A stretch of 64,000 nt of DNA. Origin: Pontibacter aydingkolensis. Lineage in GTDB: Bacteria > Bacteroidota > Bacteroidia > Cytophagales > Hymenobacteraceae. The notes under the pieces are model-generated. The model made no database searches and was not told where the DNA came from. It was given only the letters and a program-made list of their open reading frames with translations. The stretch is from NCBI RefSeq assembly GCF_019443125.1, contig NZ_JAHYXK010000008.1, positions 62,001 through 126,000 of the forward strand, written 5' to 3'. Both the position numbers and the translations under genes were made by a program. Every line of letters begins with the position of its first letter. Positions within the stretch are counted from its first letter, which is position 1. This document shows, one piece after another, positions 42,662 through 51,622 of this stretch.

Positions 42662-43285
42662 TTATCTGATTTGCTTCGCAGGATTTCCAACCCATATTTG
42701 GTTTGCTGCAACATCATTTATAACTACAGCTCCTGCACCTATAATAGCATTTTCCCCAACTTTTATTCCCTGCTTAACTACCGCATTCGCTCCAACAAAA
42801 CATCCTTCTAGCACCTTTACATTACCGGTTAATACAGCTCCAGGGGCTATATGAGCATAATCTCCTATTTGACATTCATGTTCCACAACAGCTCCGGTAT
42901 TGATAATAACTCCTTTACCAATACTAGCCAAAGGATTTACCATTGCACCTGCAGAAATAAAACAACCCTTTCCTATTGTAGCATAATCTGAAACTATAGC
43001 TGTGGGATGTATGATCAAAGCATTATGAAGCCCTCTCCCTATCAGGTGTTCTGTAATCCTTTTCCTGATATCATTGTCACCTACACCTACAATGCAACTT
43101 GCTCCAGAACTCTTTATTTCTGTTAAGGTATTCTCGTCCTTTTCATCCCCTAAATATTTCAAATTAAATGGGTTGAACTTAGCTTCTGCTCTATCACAAT
43201 ATCCTATCAGATCTCCTCCAACTCTCTTAATTGCATCTGCCACTACATATGCATGACCGGAATAACCTAGTAGTATAATTCTCAT
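42662..43285 (-). CDS. NeuD/LegH-type sugar acetyltransferase
   Basis: A 207-residue beta-helix acetyltransferase. The N-terminal MRIILLGYSGHAYVVADAIK is the NeuD-like Rossmann domain. The hexapeptide part includes GKGCFISAGAMVNPLASIG, VVEHECQIGDYAHIAPGAVL (catalytic His) and GENAIIGAGAVVINDV. Its gene lies 2 bases after the LegC-like aminotransferase, so it probably N-acetylates the 4-amino group of the LegC product. It is the third NeuD-type acyltransferase in the locus; the others are at 25235-26558. Confidence 0.9.
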   Translation of the reverse strand: MRIILLGYSGHAYVVADAIKRVGGDLIGYCDRAEAKFNPFNLKYLGDEKDENTLTEIKSSGASCIVGVGDNDIRKRITEHLIGRGLHNALIIHPTAIVSDYATIGKGCFISAGAMVNPLASIGKGVIINTGAVVEHECQIGDYAHIAPGAVLTGNVKVLEGCFVGANAVVKQGIKVGENAIIGAGAVVINDVAANQIWVGNPAKQIR

Positions 43286-43287
43286 AG

Positions 43288-44445
43288 TTATAGCCTGACA
43301 CTACTTGGTATATTAACAAGCCTTTCCTCTAACCATTTACTTACAGTTAGATCTTCGTGTACACAATCCTGAAACATGGGCAGCTTGTGCATTAAAGTCC
43401 ATACAGGTCTTGTCATTACCCCACCCGAATTCAGCTCTGCTAAGAAGGAATCGCGTTCTTCTCTATCTCTTAATAAAACTGCATTAAGCCAGTAGTTCGC
43501 TTTTGCATCAGGTTCTTCAGCTACATATTCTACATCTTCTACTCCTGCAAAAAAGCTTTTATATGCTGCAGCCAGTTCTCGTTTGTTTTCAACAAATGCT
43601 GCTAACTGTTCCAACTGGGCGCAGGCTAAAGCTGCATTAAGGTTTGGCATGCGATAGTTATAGCCAATATGATCATGATTGAATTCCCAGGCATGATGCA
43701 TTTTTGCCTGTGTGGTCAGGTGTTTGGCAAGTTTGGCTATAGCTTCATTATCGGTAACTATTGCACCACCACCACCAGATGTCACCGTCTTATTCCCGTT
43801 AAAGCTAAACGTGCCCAAGAGACCAAAGCTTCCTGTATGCTTTCCTTTATAATAACTACCTAATGACTCTGCTGCATCTTCTACTAGGGGAACATTCCAC
43901 TCAGCGCAAATCTCAGCAATACGATCTATCTCACACGGAAACCCGAAGCAGTGCATTGGTACACAGGCCGCAATTCGGTTACCGGTTCTGGTATTAAAAG
44001 TCTGGCCATCAACTCTTTTTCCAAATTCTTGTAAAAATTGCTCCAGTTTGTCAGCAGATAAGCCCAGTGTTTTTCTATCAACATCTAAAAAAACAGGCTT
44101 GGCTCCGATATAACTGATAGCGTTGGCTGTGGCAATAAACGTTAAGTCCTGTGACAGTACTTCGTCCCCTTGCTTTACTCCAGCAACTATAAGTGCCATA
44201 TGCAATGCTGAAGTACCATTTACAGTGGCTATTGCATATTTTGCCCCGGTTATGTCTTTCATCATTTCTTCAAAGCGGTTTACATAAGCGCCAACCGAAG
44301 AGACAAAAGTTGAGTCTATAGCATCTGCAACATACTTCTTTTCATTTCCCATGAACCTTGGTTCATGTAAAGGAATAAAATCCTGATCCGGGAAGAGCGA
44401 TTTAATAAAGCTTGTGATGTAGCTGTACTTTGAAGTTTGCCCCAT
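43288..44445 (-). CDS. legC: LegC family aminotransferase
   Basis: A 385-residue PLP-dependent sugar aminotransferase. The N-terminal FIPLHEPRFMGNEKKYV and TFVSSVGAYVNRFEEMM are characteristic of LegC, distinct from the PglE-like paralogue at 24093. The PLP lysine is K219 in FSFNGNKTVTSGGGGAI. It transfers an amino group to C4 of the GDP- or UDP-4-keto-6-deoxy sugar made by the LegB-like enzyme encoded 38 bases upstream. No NeuB/LegI or NeuC/LegG gene is present in the window, so the product may be used as such. Confidence 0.93.
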   Translation of the reverse strand: MGQTSKYSYITSFIKSLFPDQDFIPLHEPRFMGNEKKYVADAIDSTFVSSVGAYVNRFEEMMKDITGAKYAIATVNGTSALHMALIVAGVKQGDEVLSQDLTFIATANAISYIGAKPVFLDVDRKTLGLSADKLEQFLQEFGKRVDGQTFNTRTGNRIAACVPMHCFGFPCEIDRIAEICAEWNVPLVEDAAESLGSYYKGKHTGSFGLLGTFSFNGNKTVTSGGGGAIVTDNEAIAKLAKHLTTQAKMHHAWEFNHDHIGYNYRMPNLNAALACAQLEQLAAFVENKRELAAAYKSFFAGVEDVEYVAEEPDAKANYWLNAVLLRDREERDSFLAELNSGGVMTRPVWTLMHKLPMFQDCVHEDLTVSKWLEERLVNIPSSVRL

Positions 44446-44483
44446 AATGAATTCTATAGATAAAAGTTGCCCTACTTAGTTTT

Positions 44484-45485
44484 CTAGATATTATATATAT
44501 CACCTTTGTATTGTCTCAGGTTCTCTTTGTTACGGAACCATGCGATGGTTTCTGCTAACCCTTCTTCCAGGCTAGACTTCATCTCCCAGTTTGTAAGGTC
44601 TTTAATTTTGCTGTTAGCACCATACAGCCTGTACACTTCGCTCTTTTCGGGGCGCAAGCGAATATCATCCTGAATGATTCTTGCATCCGGATTTATTTGA
44701 TCAATTAAGCTCTGGGCCAGGTCTCCAACGGTAATCTCAGATTCTGTAGCGATATTACAGTCCTCTCCTATCAGTTTATTTGACTTTGCAATTTCTATAA
44801 AGCCTTTAGCTGTGTCTTTTACAAAAAGCAAATCGCGTGTTGGTGTCAGATCGCCCAATTTGATTTCTGTTTTACCTTGCAGCAGCTGTGTTATAATGGT
44901 AGGAATTACAGCTCGGGCAGATTGCCGGGGTCCATATGTGTTAAAAGGACGAACAATGGTAAGCGGCAGATTAAAACTTCGGTAAAAGGATTCGGCAATA
45001 CAGTCCGCGCCAATTTTTGATGCAGAGTAAGGCGACTGAGGTTGTCGTGGGTGCTTTTCATCTATTGGAATATACTGAGCAGTACCATACACTTCTGAAG
45101 TCGATGTTACGAGTACCCGCTCTATACCCAGATCTTTGGCAGCCTGTACCACATTCAAGGTTCCTTTTACATTTGTATCTATATAACTGTCAGGAGAATG
45201 GTAGCTGAAAGGAATGGCAATTAATGCAGCCAGGTGAAAGACAACATCTATATCTTTCATTGCCGTACGTACCCCATTAGGGTCTCTTATATCGCCCGCA
45301 AAAATCTCTATCTGAGAAAGCTTTTCTTTAGATAAGGAATCCAGCCATCCCCAACTGTTAAAAGAATTATAATAGACAAAGGCTTTTACTTTACAACCCT
45401 CTTCTAATAAACTCTCCACCAAATGGCTACCTATAAAACCATCAGCTCCTGTTACTAATACTCTTTTATTTTTTAGCTCAGCCAT
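44484..45485 (-). CDS. legB: LegB-type NAD-dependent nucleotide-sugar 4,6-dehydratase
   Basis: A 333-residue SDR enzyme. NAD binding: VTGADGFIGSHLVESLLEEG. Active site: TSTSEVYGT and SPYSASKIGAD (YxxxK). The stretch AFVYYNSFNSWGWLDSL is a strong mark of LegB, the GDP-GlcNAc 4,6-dehydratase. It supplies the 4-keto substrate of LegC. It differs from the membrane-bound dehydratase at 21632, being short, soluble and of the extended SDR type with a normal Tyr. Transcribed with legC, the acetyltransferase and the PtmE-like gene. Confidence 0.93.
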   Translation of the reverse strand: MAELKNKRVLVTGADGFIGSHLVESLLEEGCKVKAFVYYNSFNSWGWLDSLSKEKLSQIEIFAGDIRDPNGVRTAMKDIDVVFHLAALIAIPFSYHSPDSYIDTNVKGTLNVVQAAKDLGIERVLVTSTSEVYGTAQYIPIDEKHPRQPQSPYSASKIGADCIAESFYRSFNLPLTIVRPFNTYGPRQSARAVIPTIITQLLQGKTEIKLGDLTPTRDLLFVKDTAKGFIEIAKSNKLIGEDCNIATESEITVGDLAQSLIDQINPDARIIQDDIRLRPEKSEVYRLYGANSKIKDLTNWEMKSSLEEGLAETIAWFRNKENLRQYKGDIYNI

Positions 45486-45514
45486 TTAAATTCACTGGTT
45501 TTGTTAACAGATTA

Positions 45515-46513
45515 TTAAAAAGTAGATTCACTTGCTCTCTTTTTATACCATTCATAAGCGATTCCTAAGCCTTCCACTACAGAGTATTCCGGCTTATAAT
45601 CAATTAAATCTGCAGCCTTACTAATATCTGCCAGGCTATGCCTTACATCTCCTTTTCGCTCTTCCCTATACTCCGGAGATAAACTGATACCAGCTATCTC
45701 TGTAATTCTATTCCACAATTGATTTAAAGTAGTTCGCTCACCAAAAGCTATATTCACTACTTCATGTTTATCTAAATCCTGCCTTAACATGGCTTTAATA
45801 TTCGCCTGCACTGCATTCTCTACAAATGTAAAGTCCCGGCTGGTCTCCCCGTCTCCATTAATAACAGGGGCCTTTTGTGCAAGAACAGCTTCTATAAAAA
45901 GGGGAATAACGGCTGCATAGGGCCCATTCGGATTTTGCTTTGGCCCAAACACATTAAAGTATCGAAGTCCTACTGTATGGAAGTCATAGGTTTTAGAGAA
46001 AACAGTGGCATACAATTCGTTTACATACTTTGTGATAGCATAAGGCGAGAGCGGATTACCTATTTTAGCCTCTACCTTCGGTAGATCCGGGTGGTCACCG
46101 TAGGTGCTTGAGCTCGCAGCATAAACCATACGCCTGATGCCTGCATCACGGGCAGCAACCAATATATTCAGAAAGCCACTGATATTTACTTCATTACTGG
46201 TAATAGGGTCATTAATGGAACGTGGTACGGAGCCAAGTGCGGCCTGATGTGTTACATAATCAATTCCTTCTACAACTCTTCTGCATGTTTCAAGATCTCT
46301 TATATCTCCTTCAACCAGTTCAAACGCAGGGTTAGATGCAAAATTTTCCACATTAGCATAAGAACCCGTGGAGAAATTATCTAACACACGTACTTTTCCT
46401 GCGCCATACTTTAACAGGTACTCCACAATGTTAGAGCCTATAAAGCCTGCACCTCCGGTTATTAAAAAGCTGTGTTGTCTTAGATCTTCGGTATGGTAAA
46501 GTGTTTTGTACAC
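45515..46513 (-). CDS. TviC/WbpP-type UDP-N-acetylhexosamine(uronate) 4-epimerase
   Basis: A 332-residue extended SDR. The short N-terminal extension before [20 protein letters not shown], and [20 protein letters not shown], are marks of the TviC/WbpP/GalE2 branch. The active site is [16 protein letters not shown] and [11 protein letters not shown]. In Vi capsule biosynthesis TviC turns UDP-GlcNAcA into UDP-GalNAcA; the TviB-like dehydrogenase encoded immediately before (170 bases) makes that pairing likely. Plain UDP-GlcNAc 4-epimerisation is the alternative. Confidence 0.9.
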   Translation of the reverse strand: MYKTLYHTEDLRQHSFLITGGAGFIGSNIVEYLLKYGAGKVRVLDNFSTGSYANVENFASNPAFELVEGDIRDLETCRRVVEGIDYVTHQAALGSVPRSINDPITSNEVNISGFLNILVAARDAGIRRMVYAASSSTYGDHPDLPKVEAKIGNPLSPYAITKYVNELYATVFSKTYDFHTVGLRYFNVFGPKQNPNGPYAAVIPLFIEAVLAQKAPVINGDGETSRDFTFVENAVQANIKAMLRQDLDKHEVVNIAFGERTTLNQLWNRITEIAGISLSPEYREERKGDVRHSLADISKAADLIDYKPEYSVVEGLGIAYEWYKKRASESTF

Positions 46514-46648
46514 TACTGAGGAGAATTATGAATGATGAATTAGGAATTAATCATGGAACGTGGGAATCAAACTAACCCTCCTTATCCCAAGAGGGAACTT
46601 TGTGCTATATCATGTCGAGAAGTATGAGAGTTTTCTAACATGCTATTC

Positions 46649-46674
46649 AGATTTCTCACTTTGTTCGAAATGAC
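46649..46674. repeat. Intergenic repeat of the TCTCACT..GTTCGA.ATGAC family, copy 2
   Basis: AGATTTCTCACTTTGTTCGA followed by AATGAC resembles 17807-17832 at most positions. It lies in the 170-base gap between the dehydrogenase and epimerase genes, a spot in an otherwise tight operon where a repeat has been inserted. Confidence 0.6.
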
Positions 46675-46683
46675 GGTTTGATG

Positions 46684-47988
46684 TTACAATCTCGCGTCTA
46701 CAGATTCTTTTGGAAGAACGCCTTTTACATCATAGATCACGACATTCTCTTTGCAGAGTTTGCTTAAGTCTAATGACTTGAATTCTTCGTGAGAAACAGC
46801 AAGTATAATAGCATCGCAGTTGGTTGTGCCGTTTAGCTCTTTTACAGAATCCCAGCCGTATTCGTGCTTTACCTCAGCTGGTTCAGCCCATGGGTCGTAG
46901 ATCGTGATGTTAGTATCGTAATCTTTCAGCGTATGCAAAATGTCTACTACTTTGGTGTTGCGTACATCCGGGCAGTTTTCTTTGAAGGTGATGCCCAATA
47001 ACAAGATGTTAGCTCCTTTAACCGGGATGTCCTTTTTCACCATCAGCTTGATCACCTCATGCGCCACGTACTCGCCCATGCCATCATTTAACCTACGCCC
47101 AGCCAGGATGATCTCCGGGTGGTAACCTACTTCCTGTGCTTTCTGAGCCAAGTAGTAAGGGTCAACACCAATGCAATGGCCTCCAACCAAACCTGGTTTA
47201 AATTTCAGGAAGTTCCATTTGGTACCAGCTGCCTGTAATACTTCATCCGTATCAATATCTAGGCGGTTAAATATTTTGGCTAGCTCGTTAACGAAGGCGA
47301 TATTTATATCGCGCTGTGCATTCTCGATTACCTTAGCAGCCTCTGCTACTTTAATAGAAGTAGCTTTATGCGTACCGGCAACGATTACTGCTTTGTACAA
47401 CTGATCTACTTTCTCTGCAGCCTCTGGTGTAGAGCCCGAAGTGATCTTTAGGATCTTGGCAACGGTATGCTCCTTATCTCCCGGATTGATACGCTCTGGT
47501 GAGTAACCTGCAAAAAAGTCTATATTGAATTTCAGGCCAGATACACTTTCCAGCACAGGCACGCACTCATCTTCCGTAACACCTGGGTATACTGTAGACT
47601 CATATACTACAATATCGCCACGCTTCAGCACCTTGCCTACCGTTTCGCTTGCCTTGTATAAAGGCGTAAGCACAGGTCGGTTATATTTGTCTACTGGGGT
47701 AGGTACAGTAATAATATAGAAGTTGCAGCTCTCGATCTTCGATAGGTCATTTGTACAATATAAACCCTTAGCCGTAGAACAATCATCTGTTAATACTGCT
47801 TTCAGTTGTTCATCCTCCACTTCCAGCGTGTGATCATGACCGTTGCTTAGCTCCTTCACCCTGGCTTCGTTGATATCAAACCCAATTGTCTTAAACTGCT
47901 TTGCAAATTCTACTGCCAATGGCAGGCCAACATAGCCTAAGCCGATAACTGCTATTCGTGCGCCTTCTAACCTTGCGTTAAGAGCCAT
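46684..47988 (-). CDS. UDP-N-acetyl-D-glucosamine 6-dehydrogenase (TviB/WbpO type)
   Basis: A 434-residue nucleotide-sugar dehydrogenase. The NAD-binding start is [37 protein letters not shown] is a mark of the TviB/WbpO branch, rather than UDP-glucose dehydrogenase. The catalytic cysteine is in [16 protein letters not shown]. It oxidises C6 of UDP-GlcNAc to a uronate. With the TviC-like epimerase it would supply an acidic amino sugar to the glycan. It is the first sugar-synthesis gene after the export genes wza and wzc (41-base gap). Confidence 0.92.
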   Translation of the reverse strand: MALNARLEGARIAVIGLGYVGLPLAVEFAKQFKTIGFDINEARVKELSNGHDHTLEVEDEQLKAVLTDDCSTAKGLYCTNDLSKIESCNFYIITVPTPVDKYNRPVLTPLYKASETVGKVLKRGDIVVYESTVYPGVTEDECVPVLESVSGLKFNIDFFAGYSPERINPGDKEHTVAKILKITSGSTPEAAEKVDQLYKAVIVAGTHKATSIKVAEAAKVIENAQRDINIAFVNELAKIFNRLDIDTDEVLQAAGTKWNFLKFKPGLVGGHCIGVDPYYLAQKAQEVGYHPEIILAGRRLNDGMGEYVAHEVIKLMVKKDIPVKGANILLLGITFKENCPDVRNTKVVDILHTLKDYDTNITIYDPWAEPAEVKHEYGWDSVKELNGTTNCDAIILAVSHEEFKSLDLSKLCKENVVIYDVKGVLPKESVDARL

Positions 47989-48029
47989 TTTTTATATTCT
48001 TATTTACTTTTAAGTTAATCGGTGTTATA

Positions 48030-50366
48030 CTATACACCAAGCTTTAGTTTCTTCTTAGCCTTTTTACCCTTTGTCATATCTTCTCCGTAACCGTAACCAT
48101 AGCCATAACCGTTTTCTTTTTTGGCATCATTTAGCACAATCATCGGATGTAACAGTTTGCGATTCTTATAAATGTCGTCGACTATGGAGATCTGGTTTTT
48201 GTGCGTGTAGTTATAACGCACCAGGTAAATACTGGAGTCGATGTATGGGGCTAATGCAAGGGCATCTGCAACCTGACCAACTGGTGATGTATCAATAATA
48301 ATATAATCGTACAGCGCTTTTAGCTCTTCTATCAGCTTATCTACTTTGGGCAATAGCATCAGCTCAGTAGGGTTTGGTGGTATCGGGCCGGAACCGATAA
48401 TATCCAGCCCATCCAGACCAGGTACAGGTTTAATGATGTCCTCAACCGGCAGGTAATCTGAGATCAGGTAATTAGACACACCGATATCGTTTACAATATC
48501 AAGACTTTGCGAAAGTCTTGGTCTGCGAAGGTCAAAGCCTATCACCACTACTTTTTTACCTGTCAGCACTAAGCTGGCGGCCAGGTTGATACTAAAGAAG
48601 GTTTTGCCTTCGCCGCTCATGCTGGAAGTTACCAGGATAACTTTATTTTCTTTACCGGCTGCGGCAAACTGCAGGTTAGCCCTGATCAGTCGGAATAATT
48701 CAGCTACCGGGCCACGGCTTTCATTCGTTACTACCATGGTTTCGCCGCTATAGTTGTGAGAGATCTCTCCTAATACAGGAGTAGCAGTAACACTTTCGAT
48801 ATCTCTGATTTCTTTTACCTTATCATCCAGCATTTCGCGCACATAAATAAAAGCAAAAGGAACGCCTAACCCCAAAAAGAAAGCCAGCAGGTATATTAAT
48901 TGCTTTTTAGGTTTTACTGGCGCATCACCGGCCATGGCTGGATCTATAACTCTTGAATTAGATACTGTGGCTGCCAACGAAAGGGCAGATTCTTCACGTT
49001 TCTGAAGCAAGTATAAGTACAACTCTTCTTTAACTCCCTGCTGCCTGTTTATCTCCAGCAATTCGCGCTCAATGGCTGGCACTTTCTGTATTCTTGATTC
49101 GAATTGTGAAGAGTTAGCACGCAGGTTGTTACGTGTAATTGTGAGGCTGCTTTTTATATTTCCTAAGTTCTCTAAAATGTTAACTCTAAGATTCCCCAGT
49201 TGCTCATTAATGTTCATTACAATCGGGTTACCTGGTTGCATAATATGTAACTGGCGCTGGCGCTCTAGCTGTAGTTCATTAAACTTAGCAATCAGATTTA
49301 GTAAGGTAGCATCTTGTATATTTAGTGTACTTGGTACCAGTTCGTACTGATTTTGTTGTTCCTTTAGGTATGCTTCAATAGAATTCAGCACATCGATCTG
49401 TATCTCAAGTTCAGACAATTGCCTGTTGTACTCACTGGCTCGCTCTAGGTACATTTTAGCCTCTGAGCTTACGTCGGTAAGTTCATTCTTGCGTTTATAA
49501 GTCTCTACATCTTTCTCAACAGCAGTTAACTCCTCTGTCAGGTACTTCAACCTGTCGTCAATAAACTGTATGGTATTGGCAGCAATCTGATTCTTATCTT
49601 CTACAGCCTCCTTATCATAAACCTCAATTAGCTTGTTGATAATGGCTACACCTTTGTCTGGTACAGCATCTGTAAGACTAATGTTGAGCACACTTGCTTC
49701 TTTATTTACCGGGGCTACGGTTAAACGGCTGTTATAACTGTTTGCCAGTTTACGAATGTCATGGAATTTAACTGCCACCTGATCTCTACTTTTTCTCGAT
49801 AATGCTGGAGCCACCAGTACTGTAAAGGTAGCGTAGTCTGTTTTAATCTGCTGGCCAAACTGGTGCGTAGTCTGTTTCTCCCCGTCCTCAATCTCGAAAC
49901 TATTATTATCCTTTAAGTTAACAAAAATCGTTTTATTAAAGGCAGCAGAGTCCAATTCACTTACCACAATTTTAATCGGCTGAGAGCGCCCAAATACTTC
50001 TGTAGTCTTTAAACGTCCTTCAGTATAAAAACTTGTATACAACGACAGGTCTGTCAGCACACGCTGCATCAGGCTTTTCGATTTCAGAATCTGGATCTGA
50101 TTGTCCAAACTTTTACTGGACTGAAAAATCTCCAGATCATTAAAAGCCACGTTACCAGACAGGTCAGCCCCTTTCTTATCGTCTTTAATCAGCAATGTAC
50201 TGCTAATGCTATACTCTGGTGTGGTATAACGCAAATATAAAAGCGCCACTACCATGCTTATTATTACACCGATAGCAAACAGATACCAGTAACGCAGGTA
50301 CCTTCCAACTATACTTTTAATATCAATCTGCTCCGACTCTAGCATAAAAACCTCTTTCTCTGACAT
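48030..50366 (-). CDS. wzc: Wzc polysaccharide co-polymerase and BY-type tyrosine kinase
   Basis: A 778-residue inner-membrane protein. An N-terminal membrane segment (about 30-48), a large periplasmic coiled-coil part with a GNVR-like region (about 440-470) and a second membrane segment precede the cytoplasmic kinase. Kinase motifs: Walker A SSMSGEGKTFFSINLA, Walker A' IGFDLRRPRL, Walker B YIIIDTSPVG. The tail has a tyrosine cluster, NGYGYGYGYGED, as the site of autophosphorylation, then a lysine-rich end. It controls polymerisation and export with Wza. An alternative start at 50345 would remove seven residues. Confidence 0.95.
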   Translation of the reverse strand: MSEKEVFMLESEQIDIKSIVGRYLRYWYLFAIGVIISMVVALLYLRYTTPEYSISSTLLIKDDKKGADLSGNVAFNDLEIFQSSKSLDNQIQILKSKSLMQRVLTDLSLYTSFYTEGRLKTTEVFGRSQPIKIVVSELDSAAFNKTIFVNLKDNNSFEIEDGEKQTTHQFGQQIKTDYATFTVLVAPALSRKSRDQVAVKFHDIRKLANSYNSRLTVAPVNKEASVLNISLTDAVPDKGVAIINKLIEVYDKEAVEDKNQIAANTIQFIDDRLKYLTEELTAVEKDVETYKRKNELTDVSSEAKMYLERASEYNRQLSELEIQIDVLNSIEAYLKEQQNQYELVPSTLNIQDATLLNLIAKFNELQLERQRQLHIMQPGNPIVMNINEQLGNLRVNILENLGNIKSSLTITRNNLRANSSQFESRIQKVPAIERELLEINRQQGVKEELYLYLLQKREESALSLAATVSNSRVIDPAMAGDAPVKPKKQLIYLLAFFLGLGVPFAFIYVREMLDDKVKEIRDIESVTATPVLGEISHNYSGETMVVTNESRGPVAELFRLIRANLQFAAAGKENKVILVTSSMSGEGKTFFSINLAASLVLTGKKVVVIGFDLRRPRLSQSLDIVNDIGVSNYLISDYLPVEDIIKPVPGLDGLDIIGSGPIPPNPTELMLLPKVDKLIEELKALYDYIIIDTSPVGQVADALALAPYIDSSIYLVRYNYTHKNQISIVDDIYKNRKLLHPMIVLNDAKKENGYGYGYGYGEDMTKGKKAKKKLKLGV

Positions 50367-50384
50367 GGAAATGCTTTGCTGAAA

Positions 50385-51173
50385 TTACAAGAACCTTGAA
50401 AGTATTAAAGTTAAGACAGACATAGTGGCAACTATAATTGATATATTCCGACTACTATTGCTTGCCTGAACAGCTCTAGCCTTATCAGGTTCCACATAAA
50501 CTATATCGTTTTGCTGGAGGTTGAAAAAAGGTGATTTAAGAACATCCTTATCATTGAGATTCAATCGTACCATACTTCTTTCGTCCTTTGTCTCACGTAT
50601 CACCAGCACATTTTCTCTTTTACCAAAGGCAGTCATATCGCCTGCCATGCCAAGGGCTTCTAAAATATTCACATTGCCATCTGTTATCTGAAAAGTAGAT
50701 GGTCTGGTTACCTCACCTATCACTGTTACTTTAAAATTTCTGAAGCGAACGTTTACAACCGGCTCCTTCAGGTAAGTTTGTAGGCTGGATGTTAACTGGT
50801 TTTCTGCTTCTTCTCTTGTCAGGTCTTCTACCTTTACCCTGCCAAGTATGGGCAATACCACTGAACCAGACTTATCTACCAGGTAGCCTTCTGTTTCCTG
50901 AACGTATGTTACACCGCTTACATTGGTATTGCTTGCGGTTGGTAAAGCACCCCTGTTAAACAACACATTTGATTCCGGGCTCAGGCTGGTCACATTTATA
51001 CTTAGCAGGTCGCCGGGTTGGATTTTAGCCTCTGCCGCATTGGCTATTTTTTCGGTAACAACTGCCTCTTCTCTGAGGTTGTCGAAATAGGCAAGGTTTC
51101 TGGGAGAGCTGCACGAAGCAAAAAAGAGCAGGCTTAGGATAAATAAAAAGAATCTGTTGTTCATTTCCGGCAC
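50385..51173 (-). CDS. wza: Wza-type polysaccharide export lipoprotein
   Basis: A 262-residue outer-membrane lipoprotein. The N-terminal signal ends in the lipobox FFASC (C21 if the first ATG is used; an ATG three codons on is an alternative). A polysaccharide export domain (QPGDLLSINVTSLSPESNVL) and SLBB-like repeats (VTVIGEVTRPSTFQITDGNVNILEAL) follow, and a hydrophobic C-terminal helix probably forms the outer pore. Its gene opens the locus, 18 bases before wzc, behind a long upstream region that must contain the main promoter. Confidence 0.94.
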   Translation of the reverse strand: MPEMNNRFFLFILSLLFFASCSSPRNLAYFDNLREEAVVTEKIANAAEAKIQPGDLLSINVTSLSPESNVLFNRGALPTASNTNVSGVTYVQETEGYLVDKSGSVVLPILGRVKVEDLTREEAENQLTSSLQTYLKEPVVNVRFRNFKVTVIGEVTRPSTFQITDGNVNILEALGMAGDMTAFGKRENVLVIRETKDERSMVRLNLNDKDVLKSPFFNLQQNDIVYVEPDKARAVQASNSSRNISIIVATMSVLTLILSRFL

Positions 51174-51256
51174 ATCAAAATTAAGCCAACTTATTATACT
51201 AATTTATACTTAACAGTAAAAGCAGCTTCCAAAGTATAACGCATACTATGGATTTG

Positions 51257-51264
51257 CAAAATTA
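51257..51264 (-). promoter_or_regulatory. Candidate -7 box of the polysaccharide operon
   Basis: On the minus strand TAATTTTG is an exact TAnnTTTG match, about 84 bases upstream of wza. If used, it drives the roughly 27-kb locus with a leader of some 75 bases. No clear -33 box accompanies it. Confidence 0.4.
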
Positions 51265-51590
51265 TAAAAAAAGTGTGGTAATACGGTTCATACTTTTCAT
51301 TTATATTCAGTGCAGAACTTCAATTTCAGCTAAATGATTCCTTTTAGCAGAGATTTTTAAAACGATATTATATAACTATTCCAATCATAGTTTCTATGTT
51401 TCCTCTAACAGGGTGGCATTTAACCAGACAATCTTTATTGCAGTGATTAAGTGGAGACGTTATTAACAGTGTGCGGTTTAGCGTTTAAACATTACTATCG
51501 TACATTGTTAAGTAAGGCAGACTGATAAATGGAAAAATGAAGCTTAAGTTGATTATCTAAGGGATAAAAAAGTAACTTGTCGCTTAAACC
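51265..51590. other. Divergent control region between wza and the flavin reductase gene
   Basis: AT-rich and without a believable gene. It separates two divergent units, so it holds promoters for both. Apart from the two -7 boxes noted separately I see no repeat, riboswitch or structured element. Confidence 0.5.
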
Positions 51591-51598
51591 TAATTTTG
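51591..51598 (+). promoter_or_regulatory. -7 box of the flavin reductase-like gene
   Basis: TAATTTTG is an exact TAnnTTTG match, 25 bases before the ATG at 51623. It covers the alternative TTG start at 51596, which is therefore unlikely to be used. Confidence 0.5.
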
Positions 51599-51622
51599 CA
51601 AATCAAGAATACAAACGCAGCC

